Positions 1 through 4,353 are shown, numbered from the stretch's first letter. The stretch is DNA of 5,490 nucleotides from Acidobacteriota bacterium (GCA_023265215.1 JAHFUH010000397.1:1-5490); one strand, 5' to 3'. The notes: generated by a model from the sequence alone, not told the origin. Made by a program: numbers and translations.

Positions 1-250
1 ATAGAGACCCAAAACTGAAGCCGAAACCCGATAGCGCACCGGCAAAGAAGAGTGAATTTACAAACTCCTGTATATTCCTTGCAACCTTGGGATCGAAATT
101 GCCACCCATTATTGAAGAGCAAAATAATCCAATCACAAATCCGATCACAATCATTCCAGCCCAAAGGCCGCGAAAGCCCGTTCCTTTGTAGGCCATCACG
201 GGTGGAATGATCGTGCAAATTAATGCGAGTAGCAGCGCCAATGCATTCAT
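1..250 (-). CDS. Unknown multi-helix membrane protein, 5' part only (runs off left edge)
   Basis: Reading the minus strand from 250 gives 83 codons open to the window edge, so the C-terminus is missing. The protein is strongly hydrophobic: a first membrane segment or signal anchor at about residues 3-20, a second at about 29-48 (containing AGMIVIGFVIGLFC) and a third beginning near 63 (NSLFFAGALSGFGF). A short basic loop (YKGTGFRG) lies between the first two. ATG at 250 is preferred because GGGAGG (minus strand, 262-257) sits 6 bases ahead; an in-frame ATG at 256 directly abuts that SD and is a poor alternative. I do not recognise the family. Its position beyond the repressor, on the same strand, would suit a lysogenic accessory gene such as a superinfection-exclusion protein, or a host gene next to the prophage; both are guesses. 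That it is a real gene is fairly secure from the SD and the coherent membrane pattern. Confidence 0.72.
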   Translation of the reverse strand, partial: MNALALLLALICTIIPPVMAYKGTGFRGLWAGMIVIGFVIGLFCSSIMGGNFDPKVARNIQEFVNSLFFAGALSGFGFSFGSL

Positions 251-325
251 ACCCATCCTCCCGTTGAATGACTTAGTTTCTCCCTGTTTCTGTTGAACCT
301 TGTGACAGTGCGCACAGCTGAGTCA

Positions 326-354
326 ATGTTAATTTGATTAATCTAATTTAACAA
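326..354 (-). promoter_or_regulatory. Possible promoter for the leftward membrane-protein gene
   Basis: On the minus strand a -35-like TTGTTA (354-349) is followed after 17 bases by a -10-like TAACAT (331-326). Each matches the sigma-70 consensus at four of six positions. Transcription would start near 319, leaving a leader of about 70 bases before the ATG at 250. The stretch 325-353 is the most AT-rich part of this intergenic region and includes the 8-bp palindrome GATTAATC (336-343). Another 8-bp palindrome, GTGCGCAC (308-315), falls just downstream of the predicted start and could be an operator. This is a weak match read by eye. In the rest of 251-385 I see only the SD for the gene at 386. 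Confidence 0.25.
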
Positions 355-385
355 CTCGCGCACATGTTGCCGTAGGAGCTGCCCT

Positions 386-598
386 ATGTACTGCTCGAAT
401 AGCCCAAGCCATGCTCACTGCCGCTGCATTGAATTTCCCGAACAAAATGCTGTCCGCTGCTGCCATTGTGGAAAATATTTCATTGAACACCAGGACAATG
501 TGATACCTCTACCTATTTCTGGGTTCGCGCCCTTTAAGCCGCCCATGCCCGGTTCCGGTAGGCTGCTCCGGTTCCTGCGAAGAAGCGGGGCTGCCTGA
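386..598 (+). CDS. Possible small zinc-ribbon protein, 70 aa
   Basis: The ORF starts at ATG 386 with an SD-like AGGAG (374-378) 7 bases upstream, which is a strong initiation signal. Residues 9-35 carry a dense cysteine/histidine cluster: HAHCRC, then CCHCGKYF. C12, C14, C25 or C26 and C28 could form a small treble-clef or ribbon-like zinc site. The part after residue 41 is proline/glycine/arginine-rich and overlaps the 3' end of the repressor gene on the opposite strand (509-598). Only the first 40 residues look protein-like. Small zinc-knuckle proteins are common in phage accessory regions, but I cannot assign a function. The alternative is a chance ORF, since it lies antisense to a convincing gene over 90 bases. 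The SD and the cysteine pattern tip me slightly towards a real gene. Confidence 0.45.
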   Translation: MYCSNSPSHAHCRCIEFPEQNAVRCCHCGKYFIEHQDNVIPLPISGFAPFKPPMPGSGRLLRFLRRSGAA

Positions 599-931
599 CA
601 CGAGTTGGTGAATACCATCTATCAGCTGTTTGATTCCAGCGGCTAAATTAGGATTTGCATCCAAGATCGATTGCAATTTCCTACAAACCTCAATATGTTC
701 AGCGTGAATAGTGTTTGGATGCTTAGAGGGAAATTCCAAATCGGCAAGCGAAATCTCCAGGACATTACAAAATTTTATTATCCAGTCTTCATTGAGCTTG
801 CGCGCACCGTTTAAAAGGTGACTTACCTCGGACGCATTACACGCCATTCGCCGAGCAATTTCAGCATATGTAAAACCCTCATCCTTTTTATATTCACATA
901 TTTGAAACAATCGCTCTCTAATTATTCCCAT
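509..931 (-). CDS. CI-like phage repressor with N-terminal HTH, no visible peptidase domain
   Basis: A 140-residue protein with an XRE/Cro-CI type helix-turn-helix. A helical lead-in (residues 3-16) is followed by the HTH at about 21-41 (TYAEIARRMACNASEVSHLL) and further helices with N-WIIKFCNVLEISLADLEF at 47-67. Residues 75-110 look helical and may dimerise. The tail from about 111 is low-complexity, rich in Pro, Glu, Gly and Arg. There is no recognisable S24/LexA-type domain with Ser-Lys catalytic residues, and the protein is much shorter than lambda CI. If it is the repressor, induction cannot be classical RecA-stimulated self-cleavage. It is transcribed away from the Cro-like gene, as in lambdoid immunity regions. 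The start at 931 has no strong SD, and a 13-bp palindrome sits 5 bases upstream, which suggests autoregulation. DNA binding is confident; the repressor role is inferred from position. Confidence 0.82.
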   Translation of the reverse strand: MGIIRERLFQICEYKKDEGFTYAEIARRMACNASEVSHLLNGARKLNEDWIIKFCNVLEISLADLEFPSKHPNTIHAEHIEVCRKLQSILDANPNLAAGIKQLIDGIHQLVSGSPASSQEPEQPTGTGHGRLKGREPRNR

Positions 932-935
932 ATTG

Positions 936-948
936 TTACAGATTGTAA
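936..948. promoter_or_regulatory. Operator-like palindrome O1
   Basis: TTACAGATTGTAA: 5-bp inverted arms TTACA/TGTAA around a 3-base centre. It is one of three sites with the same arms in the repressor/Cro intergenic region. It lies immediately upstream of the repressor start codon, where an occupied site would block a leaderless or short-leader message or stop an elongating polymerase. The flank CATATTGTTA (929-938) also resembles CATATTGTAA at O3 (1012-1021). The repeat is visible directly; operator function is inferred. Confidence 0.6.
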
Positions 949-976
949 TCCCGCTTTCGGCCGAACCATTAAGAAG

Positions 977-1006
977 ATTACATTATGTAAATTAATGTCT
1001 TGACAG
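977..1006 (-). promoter_or_regulatory. Possible repressor promoter (leftward)
   Basis: On the minus strand CTGTCA (1006-1001, four of six to the -35 consensus) is followed after 18 bases by TGTAAT (982-977, five of six to the -10 consensus). Transcription would begin near 970, giving a leader of about 40 bases to the ATG at 931. The -10 overlaps operator O2, so binding there would shut off this promoter. Its -35 lies back to back with the -35 of the rightward promoter, so the two promoters would compete. The match is modest and read by eye. Confidence 0.3.
978..990. promoter_or_regulatory. Operator-like palindrome O2
   Basis: TTACATTATGTAA is a perfect palindrome with 6-bp arms and a single central base, the most symmetric of the three sites. 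Its centre (984) is 42 bp from O1 and 31 bp from O3, close to whole helical turns, so dimers at all three would lie on about the same DNA face. It overlaps the predicted -10 of the leftward repressor promoter and lies upstream of the rightward -35. Confidence 0.65.
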
Positions 1007-1029
1007 CATGACATATTGTAATGTATTGT
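1000..1029 (+). promoter_or_regulatory. Rightward early promoter (PR-like)
   Basis: A consensus -35 TTGACA (1000-1005) is followed after 18 bases by a -10-like TATTGT (1024-1029, four of six). Operator O3 occupies the spacer, the classical arrangement for a repressed phage early promoter. Transcription would start around 1035-1037, one to four bases ahead of the ATG at 1039. This argues against the upstream ATG at 1021 and suggests a leaderless or nearly leaderless first gene. The -35 is strong; the -10 assignment is less certain. Confidence 0.5.
1009..1021. promoter_or_regulatory. Operator-like palindrome O3
   Basis: TGACATATTGTAA matches the TTACA-N3-TGTAA pattern of O1 and O2 with one change in the left arm. 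It sits between the -35 and -10 of the predicted rightward promoter, so a bound repressor would exclude RNA polymerase. It is the least symmetric of the three sites, as expected if the sites have graded affinities. Confidence 0.55.
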
Positions 1030-1038
1030 GCGGACATC

Positions 1039-1248
1039 ATGATTTACGAAAACCTAAAAGAGTACATGGAAAACACAAAAGTAACGGAAAAGGAAATTGC
1101 TGAAAAGCTTGGCGTTTCGACCTCCTATGTCAATTTGATCAAGAATGGCGAACGTCGACCCAGCCCGGAACTCGCGGAAAAGATCGAAGCGCTCACCGGA
1201 ATCCCTTTTCGTAAGCTTTTGTTGAACGGAACAGACGCAACGGTATAG
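1039..1248 (+). CDS. Cro-like HTH transcriptional regulator, 69 aa
   Basis: A compact XRE-family DNA-binding protein that is almost entirely one HTH_3 domain. Helix 1 is residues 2-12, the helix-turn-helix about 16-36 (TEKEIAEKLGVSTSYVNLIK), then the typical NGERRPSPELAEKIEALTGIP and a short tail. This size and content match Cro-type antirepressors, which bind the same operators as the repressor and favour lytic growth. The frame is open from an ATG at 1021, but the predicted transcription start lies downstream of it. ATG 1039 begins just before helix 1, so I prefer it. Neither start has a good SD. The gene diverges from the repressor across three palindromic sites and heads the rightward operon. 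The family is clear; the Cro role is inferred from position. Confidence 0.85.
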   Translation: MIYENLKEYMENTKVTEKEIAEKLGVSTSYVNLIKNGERRPSPELAEKIEALTGIPFRKLLLNGTDATV

Positions 1249-1260
1249 CTCTCGGGAAAG

Positions 1261-1273
1261 CCTCCACTGGAGG
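1261..1273 (+). promoter_or_regulatory. Inverted repeat enclosing the SD of the 1284 gene
   Basis: CCTCCACTGGAGG is a perfect palindrome with 6-bp arms and one central base. As RNA it can fold with a 5-bp stem (CCTCC/GGAGG) and a 3-base loop. The right arm supplies most of the GGAGGA (1269-1274) that acts as SD for ATG 1284, so folding would hide the ribosome site. It could instead be a DNA operator or coincidence. It sits in the 35-base gap between the Cro-like gene and the next gene, the only sizeable gap in the operon. No terminator-like T-run follows. Confidence 0.4.
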
Positions 1274-1283
1274 AACTGTGTAT

Positions 1284-1586
1284 ATGACACGCAGACACGA
1301 CGAAAAGGGCGACGAAACTGTAGCGCTGAGAGTGCCCGACAAGATCGTCGCGGCGCTCAATGCCGAAGCCCTTTGGAACCAGACAACGAAATCTGAAATC
1401 ATGCGTCAGATTCTAGAGTCTCGATACTCGGGCGAGCAACAGTGCAAACCTTTGCCGACATTTGCAAACAATTCGAACTCAGATATTGCGCGAGCCCTCG
1501 AAGCCGCCAAGACCGCAATTGAAGAGGCTGCGAGCAAGATCGGCATGATTCCCGCGGTCCGCCAGGCAAGGAGGAAAACCGCATGA
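1284..1586 (+). CDS. Ribbon-helix-helix (Arc/CopG-type) DNA-binding protein, 100 aa
   Basis: Residues 11-48 have the ribbon-helix-helix pattern: a short beta strand (ETVALRVP), helix A (DKIVAALNAEALWNQ) and, after TTKSE, helix B (IMRQILESRYS). In this family dimers insert the paired strands into the major groove. A polar linker (about 49-66) leads to an alanine-rich amphipathic helix (about 67-87, DIARALEAAKTAIEEAASKI) that may oligomerise, and a basic end (RQARRK). ATG 1284 is chosen because GGAGGA (1269-1274) is 9 bases upstream; an in-frame GTG at 1278 is only 3 bases from it. As the second gene of the early operon it may be a second regulator, like Arc or a CII-position protein. Its target is unknown. 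The stop overlaps the next start (ATGA, 1583-1586). Confidence 0.75.
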   Translation: MTRRHDEKGDETVALRVPDKIVAALNAEALWNQTTKSEIMRQILESRYSGEQQCKPLPTFANNSNSDIARALEAAKTAIEEAASKIGMIPAVRQARRKTA

Positions 1587-1831
1587 ACACAGCTCTCGCA
1601 CTGAACGTTCGCAATTTTGAGCGCCGAGCAACCAGGCGCCCGGCCACTCAGATTGCCGAAAAGCTGTACCGCCGGCACCTGGATTTTGCCGCTGCGCCCA
1701 AGAATTTTCCTGTTGCCCTATCGGTCCACTACAACCGCTGGCGCGATGTAGACCTGGCAATCGTCGCACCTTGGGCGGCAGTGGCACTGTTCTGGATCGG
1801 AATATTCATTGGATGGGCGGCAGCTAAATGA
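1583..1831 (+). CDS. Small single-pass membrane protein, 82 aa, unknown
   Basis: A strong AGGAGG (1569-1574) precedes ATG 1583, which overlaps the stop of the ribbon-helix-helix gene. The first 55 residues are soluble and basic, with an arginine-rich stretch (NFERRATRRP) and KLYRRHLDF. Residues 57-80 form one hydrophobic segment (LAIVAPWAAVALFWIGIFIGWAA) ending one lysine before the stop, so this is a tail-anchored arrangement. By the positive-inside rule the N-terminal part would be cytoplasmic. I do not recognise a family. The next gene also encodes a one-helix protein, so the two may work as a pair at the inner membrane. Possible roles such as exclusion, altered host physiology or replication anchoring are speculation. 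Confidence 0.7.
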   Translation: MNTALALNVRNFERRATRRPATQIAEKLYRRHLDFAAAPKNFPVALSVHYNRWRDVDLAIVAPWAAVALFWIGIFIGWAAAK

Positions 1832-1986
1832 AGAAACACGGCGACGAATGTTGCACGGGAAACAGTTGCACCCAGATGAATCGGGAGCAGCTAAGGCGAA
1901 AGCGGCGCAGTGATGCACTGTGGATCGCGGGAATTATTGCGGCTGCCTGTGTTGCCAGTTACCTGCTGAACTGGAGGTACCGGTGA
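1828..1986 (+). CDS. Very small single-pass membrane protein, 52 aa, unknown
   Basis: ATG 1828 overlaps the previous stop (ATGA, 1828-1831), and the TGA at 1984-1986 overlaps the GTG start of the Lar-like gene. This fills exactly the space between two coupled genes. The N-terminus has three cysteines (DECC at 6-9 and C14). A very basic stretch (REQLRRKRRSD, 19-29) is followed by one membrane segment at about 31-48 (LWIAGIIAAACVASYLL) and a short NWRYR end. The basic flank predicts the N-terminus inside the cell. There is no clear SD, so translation probably depends on coupling. ATG 1876 (residue 17) is an alternative start that would keep the basic stretch and the helix. The function is not recognisable. 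Confidence 0.6.
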   Translation: MKKHGDECCTGNSCTQMNREQLRRKRRSDALWIAGIIAAACVASYLLNWRYR

Positions 1987-2162
1987 AAAGCTGCCCATGG
2001 TGCGGTCACGAGGACGAACACGATAACTTCCAATATTCCCAGGTAAACGATGTATCGGAATATGTGGCCGTTGAATGCCAGAACTGCGGAGCGAGAGGCC
2101 CGGCTCAGCCGACTCCCGAGAGAGCAGAGAAGGCCTGGGATAAAAGGGGACAACAGAAATGA
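1983..2162 (+). CDS. Lar-like restriction alleviation zinc protein, 59 aa (GTG start)
   Basis: Residues 4-8 (CPWCG) and 32-40 (CQNCGARGP) form two CxxC knuckles about 24 residues apart, followed by T-ERAEKAWDKR. This matches the Lar family: paired cysteine motifs, an N-C-GARGP-like second motif and a final A-x-x-x-W-N/D-x-R helix. Known Lar of the Rac prophage reduces type I restriction by enhancing host modification; members elsewhere are mostly untested. The GTG at 1983 is chosen over an in-frame ATG at 1920 for three reasons: GGAGG (1973-1977) is 5 bases upstream, GTG overlaps the preceding TGA (GTGA, 1983-1986), and the zinc motif then begins at residue 4. Early expression fits a role in protecting entering or replicating phage DNA. 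The family is a good match; the function here is inferred. Confidence 0.72.
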   Translation: MKSCPWCGHEDEHDNFQYSQVNDVSEYVAVECQNCGARGPAQPTPERAEKAWDKRGQQK

Positions 2163-2359
2163 ACCGTCCGACTCCACCAACGGATAGCAGATGCGCCCTG
2201 GTCGTCGATTTGATTGCCGCGAACCCGGAGCTCTCGATCGCCCAGGCGGCCAGTTACGCCGCGCAAATGGTAGCCGCGGAGCAGCGGGAAGACTATGTAG
2301 AGATGTTCCGGGTGCAACAGCTGGCGCTGTTTGGCGTCAGGAAATCGGAGGCAGCCTGA
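2159..2359 (+). CDS. Hypothetical small protein, 66 aa
   Basis: It starts at ATG 2159, overlapping the Lar-like stop by 4 bases (ATGA), with a purine-rich AAGGGGA (2144-2150) 8 bases upstream. The product is soluble and probably all-helical: ALVVDLIAANPELS at 13-26, AQAASYAAQMVAAEQ to about 42, and a final YVEMFRVQQLALFG. It has no cysteines in a metal pattern and no membrane segment. I cannot name a family. Its stop is one base before the next start, so it belongs to the same coupled operon. Confidence 0.6.
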   Translation: MNRPTPPTDSRCALVVDLIAANPELSIAQAASYAAQMVAAEQREDYVEMFRVQQLALFGVRKSEAA

Positions 2360-2360
2360 T

Positions 2361-2657
2361 ATGTATCAGCATCTCCCTTGCCCGATATTGTGTGTGCAAA
2401 AGATTAGCCGGCAGGAAACAGAGGCCGCACGAAGCGCGAGCAAAAATAACCACGTATTACGCCCTATCACGCAACCGGGACCAGCGCCTTCATCTGGTCC
2501 CGCCTCCCGTATGGCCGAACGCATCAGCTCCATGGCCATATCCTGCCGGGCAAATATGGAGCAGTACATATTGGATAAGGAATTCTGGAGGGGGTCCGCG
2601 GAAGCCTATGAGCATTGTATGGAAATAATGGAACGGGAATTTGGCGAAGGAAAATGA
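2361..2657 (+). CDS. Hypothetical protein, 98 aa, with an RNA hairpin inside the gene
   Basis: ATG 2361 is taken as the start because GGAGG (2347-2351) lies 9 bases upstream and the previous stop is one base away. The stop overlaps the Gp3-like start (ATGA, 2654-2657). The first half is compositionally odd, with scattered cysteines and a Pro/Ser/Gly-rich stretch (TQPGPAPSSGPAS, 37-49). The last 48 residues look like a small helical protein (EQYILDKEFWRGSAEAYEHC). An in-frame ATG at 2511 would begin exactly at that better-looking part but has no SD. The true protein may therefore be about 48 aa with the upstream part acting as leader RNA. I recognise no family. Confidence 0.5.
   Translation: MYQHLPCPILCVQKISRQETEAARSASKNNHVLRPITQPGPAPSSGPASRMAERISSMAISCRANMEQYILDKEFWRGSAEAYEHCMEIMEREFGEGK
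2477..2501 (+). repeat. 8-bp inverted repeat (possible RNA hairpin)
   Basis: GGGACCAG (2477-2484) and CTGGTCCC (2494-2501) are perfectly complementary around a 9-base loop, so the transcript can form a GC-rich stem. No T-run follows, so it is not an ordinary intrinsic terminator. It ends 10 bases before an in-frame ATG at 2511 and codes for the proline/glycine-rich part of the 2361 protein. It may be a translational control element or chance within a Pro/Gly-coding stretch. Confidence 0.45.
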
Positions 2658-3976
2658 CAGAAATCCAGAGGCCTTCGGGAAAACTCTACGGAATTACGCA
2701 CGATATTACGGGTGCTCCGAGGATAATTGAGCCCCGCGTATTAAAGATCAGTATCGGGCTGCCGAAGGGCAAAGCGCTGCATGTATTTATCGACAGGAAT
2801 GGGAAGTGGAATGTCGTTGTCGGATCCGGGCAAAACCTGAAGCAAACTACTTTTGAAACGAAGCAGGCAGCGCAAGAGTTCTATTACAACGCCAGGAACG
2901 ACGCTCCAGAGCGGAAGTATCCGCAGCGCCTGAAATGCTTCACGTTTTTGCGCCTGGCTGAAGATGGAAGTTACGAGCCCCATTGGGACGCCATAGAAGC
3001 CCACGGTTGCAATCCGACAGAAATAGACATTTTTTTTATGCACGATGAACCGTTTTATGGCGCATACCAGATGTGGACGGCGACAGAGAAGCGCTGCGAA
3101 GGTGATGGGCTCTCAGCCTGGCGCATAAACTCCCTGGCTGAAACCAAGGAAGAGAAGACGCTCGCCTCCCTGGCCTCTGGCGCCGGCGAAAAATACTTTC
3201 CGATAACAAACGGCTGCTGGCTGCACGGCTGCAAGTACTCAAAGTCGAACAACGACAAACCCTCTCCGTGCCGGCCGATCGGCAGGCTGCTCTTTCAACT
3301 CTTCCTGATGCCAAGGATCGGCGGGACGGCTTCATTTACCACTTCGGGATATGAGAGCATCAAGAGGATCTTTTCATCAATGCAGCAATTCGAGGTAGCT
3401 TCCGGGCGCATGATAAATTCTCCGCTCAAAATGGTATTGACGCCATACAACGTGATTCACGACGGGAAAAAGGTAAAGCAATATGCGGTAGGACTCGAAC
3501 TGCGGGCGGAGGATATAGCCGGCTACCAGCAGAAGCTGAAGGGATTTAAAGATAACTATAGATTGGCAGCCCCTGAGACTCCAAAGCAGCTTCCGGCGGC
3601 TCCAGCCGTCAAAGAGCCTCCGCAAGTGCCCGACGAAAACCCGGAAACGGTCAGCGCTGAATTTTATCCGGAAGCCTCTGTAGCAGACGAAGACGACGTG
3701 GATCACAGGGACACAGCTGCAGCCTTTGAGCACGCGTGGGATCCGGAACCAGGGGAGCAACTGCCACCACCGGTGGAACAGGAGCCGCGAATCGACCAGG
3801 CGGCCGCCGCAAAGCTCTACGAGTTCTGCCGATCGCGAGGCATGAACGATCGCACTATTACAGATCAGCTCGGGAAATACGGTTTCGAGAAGCCAGAGGA
3901 AATCACGGCAAAAGCGCTGCCCGAGCTTCAGCTATGGGCGAATGGGTATAAACCTGGACAGGGATCGCTGGTGTAG
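2654..3976 (+). CDS. Gp3-like (recombination directionality factor family) phage protein, 440 aa
   Basis: The body resembles the phage Gp3-like family named after phiC31/phiBT1 gp3, which switches a serine integrase from integration to excision. Visible family-like elements are PRIIEPRVLKISIGLP (22-37), an F-F--- D/E-P stretch ending in YGAYQMWTA (127-143), CEGDG-SAWR (148-157), a cysteine cluster (C188, C193, C206) and then LLFQLFLMPRIGG-ASFTTSGYESIKRIFSSM (212-243) and GRMINSPLKMVL (251-262). Residues about 310-375 are a Pro/Glu/Asp-rich linker. Residues 378-440 form a separate helical module (AAKLYEFCRSRGMNDRTI) resembling small C-terminal domains of phage recombination proteins. ATG 2654 is chosen over an in-frame ATG at 2615 because it overlaps the upstream stop and has GGCGAAGG 3 bases before it. 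Most family members are untested and no integrase is visible here. A replication or recombination role beside RusA is equally possible. Confidence 0.65.
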   Translation: MTEIQRPSGKLYGITHDITGAPRIIEPRVLKISIGLPKGKALHVFIDRNGKWNVVVGSGQNLKQTTFETKQAAQEFYYNARNDAPERKYPQRLKCFTFLRLAEDGSYEPHWDAIEAHGCNPTEIDIFFMHDEPFYGAYQMWTATEKRCEGDGLSAWRINSLAETKEEKTLASLASGAGEKYFPITNGCWLHGCKYSKSNNDKPSPCRPIGRLLFQLFLMPRIGGTASFTTSGYESIKRIFSSMQQFEVASGRMINSPLKMVLTPYNVIHDGKKVKQYAVGLELRAEDIAGYQQKLKGFKDNYRLAAPETPKQLPAAPAVKEPPQVPDENPETVSAEFYPEASVADEDDVDHRDTAAAFEHAWDPEPGEQLPPPVEQEPRIDQAAAAKLYEFCRSRGMNDRTITDQLGKYGFEKPEEITAKALPELQLWANGYKPGQGSLV

Positions 3977-3978
3977 AT

Positions 3979-4353
3979 ATGTGGAAAATAGTTATCAGTG
4001 TTCCATTTTTGCCTAAAAGCCCAAACGGAGGCGACGGGCTCCTCCGAATGCATTGGACCAGGAGAAGAAAATATTCCGGAACCTGGATAACTCTTCTGCG
4101 GTCGCAGATGTGCTATTGCCCTGAAAAGGCCGAAAAGGTACGCCGCTATGTCTTCATCAATCAAAAGCGGTCCCAGTTTCTTGACATGGATAACCTTTAC
4201 GCCAGTTGCAAAGTTGTCCTCGATGCAGCGCGCAAGCTCAATCTTATCTACGATGATTCTCCAAAATGGATTGATTTGCACGTTGGCCAGGAAATGAGTC
4301 AGGAACACTGCACCATTGTCACCATCGCAGATATTCAACAGGAGAAATTATGA
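3979..4353 (+). CDS. rusA: RusA-family Holliday junction resolvase, 124 aa
   Basis: RusA is a dimeric, metal-dependent endonuclease that cuts four-way junctions and resolves recombination and replication intermediates in phage DNA. Diagnostic features are an N-terminal strand (WKIVISVPFLPKSPN), MHW-RRRKY at 24-32, the acidic core D69-M-D71-N72-L, K78, D82, and LIYDDSPKW with D92 and D93 at 89-97, then the final strand IDLHVGQ. In E. coli RusA the essential acids are D70, D72 and D91 with K76. Here the lysine is seven rather than four residues after the second acid, as in the phage RusA-like subgroup with DxDNLxxxxK. The 124 aa length fits the family (about 120). It follows the Gp3-like stop by 2 bases without a clear SD, so it is probably coupled. 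Confidence 0.88.
   Translation: MWKIVISVPFLPKSPNGGDGLLRMHWTRRRKYSGTWITLLRSQMCYCPEKAEKVRRYVFINQKRSQFLDMDNLYASCKVVLDAARKLNLIYDDSPKWIDLHVGQEMSQEHCTIVTIADIQQEKL

Noticed and set aside
549..575. Direct repeat CCGGTTCC (549-556 and 568-575)
   Set aside because: It is short and within the low-complexity tail of the repressor gene. There is no third copy or regular period to suggest an iteron or attachment core.
1920..1982. Upstream ATG extension of the Lar-like protein
   Set aside because: The extra 21 residues come from translating the membrane-protein gene in another frame. The SD and the GTGA overlap point to GTG 1983.
2191..2628. A 145-codon plus-strand frame, longer than the genes it overlaps
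   Set aside because: It is Arg/Pro/Gly-rich shadow translation across two SD-supported, coupled genes (2159-2359 and 2361-2657). Its own start has no SD and it would break the overlap chain.
3377..3760. A 127-codon minus-strand frame inside the Gp3-like gene
   Set aside because: It is antisense to a convincingly coding region, with no SD or recognisable motif. Another minus-strand frame at 3928-4338 opposite RusA is rejected for the same reason.
3767..3776. 10-bp palindrome CCACCGGTGG
   Set aside because: It lies in the Pro-rich coding linker of the Gp3-like gene, where CC- and GG-rich codons make such palindromes likely. It has no partner sites or promoter nearby.
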